A stretch of DNA of 64,000 nucleotides from contig JAQFVV010000027.1 of assembly GCA_028023455.1 (NCBI GenBank), positions 6,633,845 to 6,697,844 of the forward strand, written 5' to 3'. Source of the stretch: Epiperipatus broadwayi. Taxonomy: Eukaryota > Onychophora > Udeonychophora > Euonychophora > Peripatidae. Position 1 is the first letter of the stretch, and each line of letters opens with the position of its first letter. A program made the position numbers and the translations under genes. Of this stretch, positions 54,930 through 64,000 are shown one piece after another. A model generated the notes under the pieces. That model was given only the letters and a program-made list of their open reading frames with translations. It was not told where the DNA came from and made no database searches.

Positions 54930-55405
54930 CTATTATATCTCTGCTTGTGGCCATTGGCTAGGTGTAGCTTCTAGTTAGTTTTGGATAACCTTATAAATTT
55001 GTCTGCCACTTTCAACTGTACCATGACACCCTGCCTCATGATTAGGTAAAGTGACAGTTCTATCTGTATGATAGCTTGCCTCATATCGGTTTAGGTTTTA
55101 GCAGCTTCCAATCCTGAACATAGGCTTACCTCACTGCATTAACTGTATAGTGGACAAGCGATTTACTGCTGCTTAGTTTGACAGTTATGTCTGTCCTCTA
55201 CTTCATCTGTACTGATTACTTGTAGCCAGATTTCATTCTATAATGGAAGCAATCAAATTCACTGAGCATCATCACTGTTGGCTCATTTCTATTATTGGAT
55301 ATATGTTACATATTTGTATATCCATTAGTCTTTGGTGACTAATGCTTGATCCGATCAAGATAAGATGGAATCTGAATATCTATTATTTGAAGGTGAGGTG
55401 AGATA
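54930..55405 (+). repeat. Dispersed repeat shared with 41,270-41,770
   Basis: Same ordered landmarks as the earlier locus (GATAGCTTGCCTCATAT, GCAGCTTCCAATCCTGAACA, GGCTTACCTCACTGCATTAA, GCTTGATCCGATCAAGATAA). Divergence is high. No protein motif. Confidence 0.55.
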
Positions 55406-56635
55406 TAACAGAATCCATGTTGTAGGAATGATACAGAATCTTGTACTTTTTACTAATTGACAATATTATTTATTTTTGGCTTTTTAATGTCTTTAGGATG
55501 ATAACACTATTGTTTACAATAGCAGCATTCAATCTTTTGGGTTCTGTATATCACCCAAGTAATATAAAAATTTCTCTGTATGACCACTGTTTATAAAAAA
55601 AAAAATCAGCATTAAATAAAAAATAGTCAGTCAATAAACCAGGACATTTTAGGTACTAATTTAAAGTGCGCTCTCTGCCATTTTGATTTATTTGATTGCG
55701 GCAATAATTGATCTTTTCATCACGAGATATTTGCTTTTTATTTTTAACTTGGTCATTTTCTAAATTTGAATATATTTGAGATTTTGAATTCTAGAGATAT
55801 TTAATTGCTATTTTTGATTGTGTATAGTTTTACAAAATTGTCATGTTTATTTTTAATTTTTGATGTAAAACAAATTTTTTAACTACTGGTCAAAATAATT
55901 GAAACACTTTCAATGGCAAACAGTGTTATCTGAGTTCATTTAGTGCTTGGTTGTGTTGGCAGTATGTTTGGGGCTTCCCTTAGCAACCAATATGATGGAC
56001 ACCACACTTAAAATGAAGATATAGTTTTCTTTTTTTTATACAAATTCTTACATACACATACTAAAGTTGAGAATTTCTGGTTTACGTATTAAAATAAAGC
56101 AGTTTTTTTTTTAAATCCATTTTTCGTATTTGAATGTTTTTATTTTTTAAAGTGATAAAATTGATTTTCAATTAAACTTTTTTTTCATCAAATCACTCAT
56201 CTCGGACTGCATTATATTGTGATTAACATCAATGGAGAAAGTCCAGACCGCCTATATATATTGTACAAATCATCTTCATTCATCAAATGAGTTAGAGACA
56301 TTAAACATCTGATTCTCAATGCCTATGTTGGCAGTCCATTATGTGTTGATGTAGATGTAATCCTTAGGTTATAAAGATGCAAGAAGCTACTTTATTATGC
56401 AAACAAACAAATATATGCAAATTTGAATCTACATATTTATAAATTGAATATTTCCATAGTTTTATAATGATATAAACAATGAAATTTATGGACTTATATT
56501 CATGTAAACAACCAGAAAATGACTATCATTAATATTGCTAGGAAACTATTAATTACTAATTAACAGTCCTAAGGCTAAACAAATTTTCTCTAGTAAGAGA
56601 TTAAAGCTATTTGTCTTATGCTTAAATTCTAAAAG
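55405..56635. other. AT-rich stretch with no supported gene
   Basis: No frames or repeats of note. The phrase AACTACTGGTCAAAATAATTG-AAACACTTTCAATGG near 55,880 recalls Tc1/mariner-like ends but has no partner that I could find. Confidence 0.4.
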
Positions 56636-56639
56636 AAAG

Positions 56640-57175
56640 AGATCCAAGGAGATAATAATGAATAATAATTCTGTAGTATAACTTTCACTACAACATCCTA
56701 CCTTGCATGAGATTGATGTAATGAAATTTGAACTACAGAAATATTTATTAAGTAGATAATCTCTAGTCTAATGAATGAGTAATAAAAATTATTAATATAT
56801 TTACATCAAATGGTTCATGTAAAAGTTGTGAGGGCAGTAAGTTTGACACTTATCAGGTAAACTGCAGTAATTCTGTATCTATATATACTGAACAGTGATA
56901 AAGATATGTGTAAGAGATTATGATCTGAGCCAACTAGTGAGTGCTGCTTCAGCATAAAATTTGCTTTTTGGGGATAATAAATCTTTTTCATATGTCTTTG
57001 GTTATATGTTTACGATTACGCAAACAGACAGACAAAAAATAGTCCCTACCTTATGTAAGACTGGTATAGTGAAAATTACACTACAGAAATTATATTCATT
57101 AAGTGGATACTATCTAGTCTAATGAATGACTAATAAAAATGGTTAATAAACAATTTTATTTTACTTCTAATCCAA
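56640..57175 (+). repeat. Retrozyme-like repeat, about one and a half units
   Basis: The segment ATTTCTGTAGT-type/ACTACAGAAATATTTATTAA followed by GATAATCTCTAGTCTAATGA occurs at about 56,725-56,790 and again at about 57,080-57,140, a period near 350 bp. The hammerhead trace lies between them at 56,918-56,985. Same layout as 7385-7965 but in plus sense. Confidence 0.75.
56918..56985 (+). ncRNA. Hammerhead ribozyme-like motif, decayed
   Basis: GATCTGAGCCAACTAGTGAG, hairpin TGCTGCTTCAGCA, then TAAAATTTGC in place of GAAATGC. CTGATGA reads CTAGTGA and the GAAA box is AAAA. Pairing in stem II and in the outer stem I (GATTATGATC with GGATAATAAATC, partial) is still visible. Confidence 0.5.
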
Positions 57176-57639
57176 GTTGTCATAAAGGTTTTAATTTTAA
57201 ACCAGCCCCGGCATCTCCTTTTCCTTCTGTTTAAATTCAGGATAAAAGAACTAAAATAGGTTACTAGAGAAAACTTGTTGAGCCTTAGGACTGTCAATTA
57301 GTAAATAATAGTTTCTAGCAGCATCAAATGTAATGTTAACTGTGTTTGTTTACATGGATATAAACCCTTAATTGTTATTGTTTATAATCTATGTATTTTT
57401 TATACAATAATAAGCAAATCATCTAGAATTTTCCAATTTTTGTTTCAGTGATGGTTAGAAAAGTTACCAGATGCAGTAAGAAAGTAAAACTATGGATAAA
57501 CATTAAAAATAAAATACTCATAATGATTTAGAAAAAGTTATCAACTCTGATAATCTTAGTCAGATTATCAATACAGCTTGAAGCATATTGGATAAAATTA
57601 ATAAATTTGGATGAAATGTTTTGGCAAAAATAATTTGAT

Positions 57640-58200
57640 ATTAAAAGTAAATGCGCCTATATGTTTGAAAAAGATTTTTCATGGATTTATTTTACCAATT
57701 TCTCATATATGGCTTTGAAACTTGGGTACTAAATAAAGAAATGACATTACTATTCAGGAGTTCATATAAAATTTGAGTGCCAAAAAGGCAAAACTAAAGC
57801 ATAATTCAAGGATTTTAAGCTCTAAAATCTGTCATTCTATCACTGGACAAAGATTTTAAACAGACAACATAGTATGAAGGGATATATATATATTATGCCA
57901 ATAAGTGTCCTTACGTATAGAGAGTTTTGCCTGTTTTAATTGGATATATATTATGAATAACAAATTAGAGATCTAAAGCAAAATACTTGGTTGAGAGATC
58001 AGGCAGGTATTATTGGACACAGTTGAAAGAATTAAGAGGCTAAAACAGATTGGGACAGGCATTTTGCTAGAAGAGACATGAAAGAGATCACATGTGAGAT
58101 GGATGGATGAAATAAATTTTCTGCAGTGGATAAAAGGGGATCAGAACAACCGGATTAAACTTAGAGAGAACTATTTCCTGTAGTTGATCGATAATGATTG
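57640..58200 (+). pseudogene. Decayed RTE retrotransposon interrupted by SINE and family B fragments
   Basis: 57,655-57,735 reads MCLKKIFHGFILPI-like then YGFETWVLNKEM, the RTE CVLPVLTYGAETW region. It is interrupted from about 57,740 by a minus-strand family G SINE trace (57,745-57,850) and a short family B end (57,895-57,945, GTATAGAGAGTTTTGCCTGT). It resumes at 57,960 with NKIRDLKQNTWLRDQAGII, then the ARRD and VRWMDEI region and a tail ending at about 58,200 (GATCGATAATGATTG). Confidence 0.72.
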
Positions 58201-59530
58201 AAAATAATCTCATAGAATAAAAAAAAAATCAGTTTTTTAAATACTTAAAAAAAAAGCAATTAGATAGAAAAACTTCTAACGGTGAATAACTATTTTTAAT
58301 TTGCCTTTCTAATAAATAAATCTTTGTTTTAACTTCCTAACTCTACTGTATAATAGTTTTGCCTTATTTTTTTTTTATATCTTTCTGTATCATGTGCAAT
58401 TGCCCCCGCATATATATAATTAGTACGCAACGCCCTGTTTTATTCTTTTGCTAATTCGACATTTTTTTTTTTTTTATAAAACTTTCGGTGATATTTTTTT
58501 AATAAGTGGAGAGATTTTTGGATGTTCATTTACTAATTTAAAAGATTCACCCTTCTTTCCTAAGGAACTCGCCAATTTTCAGCATGAAATCAAATAATAA
58601 GCTAGCCAGGAAATACCTTTCTAACTCTAATTTTAGTTGAATTTTTGAAGTTAATTAAATTATCTGAATGACTGAACGAACCGAGGAAGTATTCCTGGAT
58701 TAAATCCTGGTTTTCACACCCTGTTGCTAAAATAACAAAAACGACACTCATTTTTAAAATTATTTTAGAAAACTTTTTTTTTTACCAATTTGAAGAATCA
58801 CATTTTATTTTATCTTTTAAGTGTTACCACATAATTGTTTAATATTTATTAATAATTGTTTAATTATATTAATGGATAATTTATAATTATTTACATTGAT
58901 AATATATATATAGCCAATTGTTTAGAAGTGTTTATTTAAATTTTAGGCGTTGATATCTAATCTTTTATCTACAGTAAAAAACAAATCTATTGCGCCTATT
59001 ATGAATTAACAATTGAATAATTATTATCCGATAGATTAAAGAATCAGGAAATAAATACCTATGTAAATAAATAATTATATATATATAGTTCACCTGTCAT
59101 GAAGGTTTATTCAAGATTTTTTTAAATATTATCCCAATAAGTACATTTTACTTTCCTATGTATGGTATGGACATTATTTTTTCTACCCAAGTAAAATAAT
59201 CAGGACATCTGTGTGGATATGAATTACCTTTGTACACGTTGAATCCTATCGCCTCTAATCCCACAAAATAAAATTTGTAAATTAAAACAAAATGAATTCT
59301 ATAAAATTCTATTTAATGAAAGATACTGCAGCAGTAGAATATTAAAAAATTATAATTTTTTATATGATTCATAGATTTTACCTTTATATTTACGTATTAA
59401 CTCTCCTAGCTTTGGCAGGCAAGCATCTGAAAATCTGGACGATTTTACAACTCGGTCCCTCATTGCAAAAAGAAAAGAGAGTCCATTTTCTTTATTCCTT
59501 GCATAATGACATCTCTATTATCTTTTCTGG
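58200..59530. other. AT-rich stretch with no supported gene
   Basis: No frames, no clear repeats; short (TA)n near 58,904 and 59,080. Nothing else seen. Confidence 0.4.
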
Positions 59531-59539
59531 AGTACAATA

Positions 59540-59985
59540 ACTAAAACAGGCAAAAGTCTCCATACAATAGTGCCACTCAGTGCAAACCAGAGTAATCAAT
59601 GGATGCCAAAAGGCTTGTGCATAAAATCCTTATCTAGTGCCTACTCATCCAATATACCCAGACTAGTTTCTAGCTTGTGGCATTCATCAGTGAGAAGCCT
59701 TGGATCTGAGAACCCTGCACCTAGATGACTAGTTTCTGGCTAAGATTTTAGGTGCAGTGCTCTCAGATCCAAGGCTCCTCACTGATGAAGGCCACAAGAC
59801 AGAAACTAGTCTGGGGATATTGGATGAGTAGGCACTAGCAGGGATTTTGTGGACAAACCTTGCTTCCATTGATTACTAAGGCTTGCACTGAGTTGCACTA
59901 CTGTATGGACAGTTTTGCCTGTTTTAATAACAGTTATGAGTAAGCACAAGAAAAGGCGATCATGTGATGTTTAGTGGTTTAGTAC
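59540..59985. repeat. Full foldback element, family B
   Basis: Left arm 59,542-59,730 and right arm about 59,745-59,930 are inverted copies, ending TAAAACAGGCAAAAGTCTCC and AGTTTTGCCTGTTTTAATA. Both arms carry the hammerhead-like core in outward-pointing sense (right arm: CACTGATGAAGGCCACAAGA, CAGAAACTAGTCTGGGGATA). The right flank GATCATGTGATGTTTAGTGG is the conserved outer sequence. The arms nearly touch, so the RNA would be one long hairpin. Confidence 0.88.
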
Positions 59986-60276
59986 AATAACTATAACAAG
60001 ACTGATGTGACTCTTAGATTTATTAAGTCAAAATTAACTGGCATGCCAATTAGTTTGTTAAAAATAATTCTTGTTGTTTGAAAACTTATTAACTACTTAC
60101 TTTTAATTGAATTCAGAATCTCTCATGCATAACTTGTTTATATTTACTATTAACAAAGTTATATTCATTCAATAATAAAATATGAAAACTAATATTTAAT
60201 TAATGTGGTCATTTTTTATAATTATATGCATATTATACAGTCTGACATTTAAAATTTTCATACCTATATTGTTTCT

Positions 60277-60720
60277 TTGATAATTTTTTTAGAAGTCATT
60301 AACACACATTTGCATTTTCTTTTAACATTTTTTAAATTTATTATGGATCAATTTCAACTTGTTAACAATTCTCATGTCAGTCTAAATCCAAGGAAAAACA
60401 GAATTATTATTAATGGTAGTACATACATTGTCCATTATATGGTTAAAGCAGTGGAAAGCTGCTAGACCCTAAATCAGACATGTGTTAAGCTGTCAAGTGC
60501 AGATGGAAGCGTCACTGAACAAGACATGAGGCTAGTTGTCACAGAACAGTCTGAAGTGTCATCATTCCTACTTATAAGGCAAGCTACCATGGTATGGCTA
60601 GAAGTGGTAGGAAATTTAAAAGGGTACCTGAAATCTCTCACATTAGTGGTTGTACAGCAAGTAAATGCTATACTAAGCCACTGGTATGAGGAGAAGGTAA
60701 AACAGTTATATATATTGTAA
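60277..60720 (+). other. Two adjacent short open frames, unidentified
   Basis: Frames at 60,277-60,465 and 60,526-60,720 lie close together and the intervening sequence reads SSADGSVTEQDMRLVVTEQS in the second frame once an earlier stop is passed. Composition is more protein-like than most of the window (VWLEVVGNLKGYLKSLTLVV). A Penelope-type end hairpin lies 100 bp downstream, so this could be part of a mobile element. I do not recognise a family. Confidence 0.3.
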
Positions 60721-60814
60721 ATACACATAAAACAAATATTTAATCATATTTTTACAAGTTTGTGTTTATCATAATTCACATAAACACATGTTTTTTCGTT
60801 CTGAAGTTCACAGT

Positions 60815-60865
60815 ACTGCTATGAATATGAGGCAAAAGACCTCGAAAGCGCTTAGCGTGTAATAA
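60815..60865 (+). repeat. Penelope-type 3' end hairpin, solo
   Basis: GCTATGAATATGAGGCAAAA-GACCTC then GAAAGCGCTTAGCG: hairpin GAGG/CCTC and an intact GAAAGCGCTTAGC, the best-preserved copy of the signature also seen at 30,240 (minus), 32,480 and 42,395. Confidence 0.55.
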
Positions 60866-60869
60866 TTTC

Positions 60870-61855
60870 TGTGTATCTTTATAGCTTCTCATTCAAGTGT
60901 GGCATACGCTTTGTTAATTTTGTATAATAAACACAATGTAAAACATGTAAAAAATAACATAAGAAAAAAAGGTATGGATACTAAAAAAATTAAGGTAGGA
61001 CCAGAATCAATCCCATGATCCCATTCTTCAGAATCTGACACCTTCATTTCTGCACTATACTGAACATATTATACTGATGTTTATAAAATATGATTGATAA
61101 ATGACTTTTTCTTATCCAGTATACTTCAGAATGACCATAATTGTTATTAGATAATACTTTTATCTATAAATAAATTAATAATAATAAATAATGTGTCATT
61201 TTTTAATATAAATTAGGACATGGAAATAAGAGTGCCAAGTTCTAAACATTTCATTTGCATATAAATTTTGTCAATTATCATGATGACATGTCACCAATCT
61301 ATTTTGATTTAGCACAGTTATAGAATATATAATATATACTGTAGTAGATTTCCAGCATTTGTCACAAGACTAAGTAAAAATGTAATCCTCATATTAAAAT
61401 AAAAAATATTCACAATCAGAATGTGTTTCTAACATTGGAGTGATTTGGAAATCTAAATATTTTCATTTACCTATAAATTTTATTAATTACCATGGTAACA
61501 TGATACTGGCAATTATGAAGCACCTTTGTGCCATGCATAACCTGCACAACTACACACAGCATCCCTGCAGATTATGGTAATTATTTAATAAATTAATACG
61601 TTATTAATAAATACTTTATTAATAAGTATCTTACCTTTTTCTTTCTAAAATTGCCAATTAATTTCAGCACATAAAATATTTTACACACATGTTCTTTCCA
61701 AATTCTATTTTATTATATGAATCTTTCTTTTACATCCTTAAGTGCATTATATTTTATCTCCTATAGTTTGACAATTTTTAAGGATGATTTTCAAGAATCA
61801 TTTCTATAAAATACACATCGTTATTTATAATAGATATATAATTAATGTGCATTTG
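60870..61855. other. No supported gene; SINE trace
   Basis: 61,000-61,065 (ACCAGAATCAATCCCATGAT) resembles a minus-strand family G middle part. Otherwise AT-rich and featureless. Confidence 0.35.
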
Positions 61856-61859
61856 AATC

Positions 61860-62215
61860 CAGACTTTTAAGCTCCCTACAGCCATCCATTCTATCCAATA
61901 TAACCAATACACATGACCACATACATGTGAAAAAGATAAATAATCTCCAATATACCTATTTCATGCTGAACTAGAACTCATCACTTGGTCCAGATCATCA
62001 TATGCCACACACATATATATAATCATTGCTCAGTTTTATATTCAGATAGCAAATCTACAAACTTTAATGGACAGACTTCAATTCTCTCCACTGTCCAACT
62101 CGTCAGCCATCCATATCACAAAAAGCTGATAATGGAATGCTCAACACCCTTGATGATGTCAATATTATGGTCATATCCATATTGATCTTAAGTCAATCTG
62201 ACCTCTCATATGTAT
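61860..62215 (-). repeat. Single copy of the 1.8-3.0 kb hammerhead-bearing repeat
   Basis: Same order of landmarks as 1840-2180: AAAAAGATAAATAATCTCCA, TTTCATGCTGAACTAG, TTTAATGGACAGACTTCAAT and GGAATGCTCAA. The core (61,930-62,000, minus) reads GTGATGA in place of CTGATGA, with GAAATAGG intact. The plus frame 61,985-62,185 crosses the repeat and is accidental. Confidence 0.72.
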
Positions 62216-62387
62216 ATAATATAATATTCATATTATATAATATGTTTACAATAATGTATAAAAATAGTATAAAAACTCTTTCTTATAATTCTTATTATTA
62301 AACCATTTATATTTTGCATACTATATACACGAACGCTAGGAACTTCTGTGCTGTATTTTTAATTGTTGTAGTCTTATAAATAGTGAA

Positions 62388-62835
62388 ATGTTTTTATTCA
62401 GCATTCGATCATCAAGATATAGTTCCAGAATATTGTCATGTTGTGTCAAGAATATTTATAAAAATGCAACAGCAACAATTAGATTACATAATTATATTAG
62501 GAAAGTCAACATTGAGAAGGGTTTAAGACAGGGTGACTCCATATCTCCAAACCTTTTTATAGCAGTGCTGCAAGAAATATTTTATGGATTAAAATGGGAA
62601 TTTAAAGAAGTGAAAGTAAATGGAGATTATTTAAGTCATTTAGATTTTGCAGATGATGTAATTGTTTTTGCAAACAATGCTTCAGAGCTTCAGGAAATGT
62701 TGCAAGTTATCAGATGAAAGTAAGAAAGTAGGGCTAAAGATAAATACTAAAAAGTCTAAAGTAATGCTCAAGGGATTTTCTCAAAAGAAAAAAGAAAAAT
62801 TGATAATATTGAATTAAAAGAAGTTAACAACAAAC
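62388..62835 (+). pseudogene. RTE-clade reverse transcriptase, partly open
   Basis: Frame 62,388-62,717 holds VKNIYKNATATIRLHNYIRK, VNIEKGLRQGDSISPNLFIA and YLSHLDFADDVIVFANNASE, the consecutive palm motifs of the RTE clade with an intact FADD active site. A frameshift at about 62,717 continues with LKINTKKSKVMLKGFSQKKK. The 5' part (endonuclease and fingers) is missing. The frame is then broken at about 62,838 by a family B foldback. This is the best-preserved reverse transcriptase stretch in the window. Confidence 0.88.
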
Positions 62836-62837
62836 TA

Positions 62838-63272
62838 CAATATCCTCAGACTAGTTTCTGGCTTGTGACCTTCGTCAGTGAGGAGCCTTGGATCTAAGAG
62901 CACTGCACCTAGATCTTAGGATCTAATGCAACCCTCCAGCAGCCACCTTTTATCTCTACTTAACTACAAAACTAAAAATAGATAAAAAGAAATAAAAGGC
63001 ATCTGCTGGAGAGTTGCATTAGATCCTAAGATCTAGGTGCAGTGCTCTCAGATCCAAGGTTCCTCACTGATGAAGGCCACAAGCCAGAAACTAGTCTGGG
63101 GATATTGGATGAGTAGGCACTAGATGGGGATTTTATGTACAAGCCTTCTGACGTCCACTGTTTACTCTGGCTTGCACTGAGTGGCAATATGTATAGAGAG
63201 TTTTGCTTGTTTTAATAACAGTTATAAGCAAGCATAAGAAATGGTGACCATGTGACATTTATTAGTTTATTA
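62838..63272. repeat. Foldback element, family B, inserted in the RTE element
   Basis: Left arm 62,838-62,975 and right arm about 62,995-63,110 are inverted copies (AGTGAGGAGCCTTGGATCTA against TAAGATCTAGGTGCAGTGCT...). The right side then continues with the full monomer: ACTGATGAAGGCCACAAGCC, AGAAACTAGTCTGGGGATAT, and GTATAGAGAGTTTTGCTTGT, to the outer flank GTGACCATGTGACATTTATT. The left arm is shorter, so the palindrome is asymmetric. Confidence 0.85.
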
Positions 63273-63279
63273 CTATTCA

Positions 63280-63286
63280 GTCAAAG

Positions 63287-63320
<34 letters not shown>

Positions 63321-63390
63321 CTTTGACTGAATAGTATGTAAATATATATATGTCACTATATATATATATATATATATAGTGACATAATTA
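63280..63390. repeat. Two (TA)n-centred palindromes
   Basis: First: TACTATTCAGTCAAAGTTA, (TA)n, TAACTTTGACTGAATAGTA, with perfect 19 bp arms (63,279-63,339). Second: ATGTCACTA, (TA)n, TAGTGACAT (63,350-63,384). Both are perfect inverted repeats centred on TA runs. A third of this type lies at 48,376-48,422. Confidence 0.9.
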
Positions 63391-63590
63391 TTAACAATAA
63401 ATTTGAAAGGCACATTTTCATATATATTTACAGTATTTACTTTCTTTTTATAATTTCTCTAATAGAATACTTATTTTTTTGATACATATGAACCAGTTCT
63501 GAATAAGGCTTCTTTTGTTTTTACTAAATAAATAATTTTTATTTTCTCTTTTAATAAAATTACTTTACAATGTTTTTTTTTTTTTGAATT
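63390..63590. other. AT-rich spacer within the disrupted RTE element
   Basis: No homology to the RTE sequence expected here (about 70 codons between the KSKVM region and the YGAETW region are missing), so insertion and deletion both occurred. Confidence 0.4.
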
Positions 63591-63594
63591 CTCA

Positions 63595-64000
63595 CTCATC
63601 ATTTTTAAAAAAAATATGGTGTTTTAGTAAAGATGAGACTTGGACACTTAATAGAAGAGCAATACATAGACTTCAGACCACTCAAAGAAGTATGAAGAGA
63701 TGCATGTTGGGAGTAACAAGAAGAGATCAAAAATGCAATATATGGCTAAGACAACAAACATGTGTTACTGACCTCATTGAAAAAATTAAAAAGACAAGTG
63801 GAGTTGGGCTGGGTATATTGTAGAAGAGATGATAATAGATGGACAATTGAAATTTTAAACTGGAATCCAAGAGATTGTAAAAGACCCAGAAAGATACCAC
63901 ATGTGAGGTGGATAGATGAAATAAAAAAGTGTGCAGGGGTGATGTGGATAAGAGAAGCTAAAGATCGGAGATGAATTAAACTTGGAGAGACTACATCCTG
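63595..64000 (+). pseudogene. RTE retrotransposon C-terminal region, runs off the window
   Basis: Frame 63,584-63,823 reads DETWTLNRRAIHRLQTTQRS, MKRCMLGVTRRDQKCNIWLR. After a one-base shift, frame 63,762-63,974 gives RRDDNRWTIEILNWNPRDCK, RPRKIPHVRWIDEIKKCAGV. It is the downstream part of the element at 62,388. The last bases (GGAGAGACTACATCCTG) are just short of the expected tail, which lies beyond the window. Confidence 0.88.

Overview
The window looks like intergenic or repeat-compartment DNA from an AT-rich invertebrate animal genome (G+C well under one third by eye). The evidence is eukaryotic and metazoan in flavour: RTE-clade and L1-like non-LTR retrotransposons, a Penelope-like element with a GIY-YIG tail, a Merlin-type DNA transposase, tRNA-derived SINEs with target-site duplications, and long (TA)n tracts. 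I cannot name the species. I found no host gene I would defend: every long open frame either belongs to a decayed mobile element, is antisense to one, or is an unsupported chance frame.

Layout. 1-9.6 kb: palindromic and tandem short repeats carrying hammerhead-ribozyme-like motifs, a decayed RTE element (4.9-5.9 kb), and more hammerhead-containing repeats near 7.4-7.9 kb. 9.3-17.2 kb: four large inverted-repeat (foldback) elements, two tRNA-type SINEs and a broken Merlin transposase (13.0-13.9 kb). 18.4-21.1 kb: four RTE 3' ends, one nested inside a roughly 1 kb terminal-inverted-repeat element. 22.2-24.2 kb: a Penelope-like element flanked by inverted copies of its own end, sitting in a small tandem repeat. 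25-34 kb: foldbacks, a diverged minisatellite and a long featureless AT-rich stretch. 34.5-35.6 kb: four tandem units of the hammerhead-associated repeat. 37.7-46.9 kb: tandem SINE-like arrays, a near-perfect 244 bp hairpin, more foldbacks and a satellite of about 75 bp. 46.9-54.6 kb: non-LTR fragments, including an L1-like element split by a roughly 4.4 kb insertion and ending in an internal inversion. 55-64 kb: one more hammerhead repeat, two decayed RTE copies and two foldbacks, one of which splits an RTE open frame.

The most interesting signal is a family of non-coding repeats whose conserved core folds as a type I hammerhead ribozyme: the CTGATGA box, a stem II hairpin, a GAAA box, a very short stem III with a UH site, and a two-part stem I. 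At least a dozen copies are present, some in tandem at 360-380 bp spacing. That arrangement matches what is known of animal retrozymes, non-autonomous elements spread as circular RNAs and thought to depend on Penelope-like enzymes. A Penelope-like element and several unrelated foldback families with similar hairpin-plus-GAAA ends lie in the same window, so these repeats may form one mobilisation system. That link is inference.
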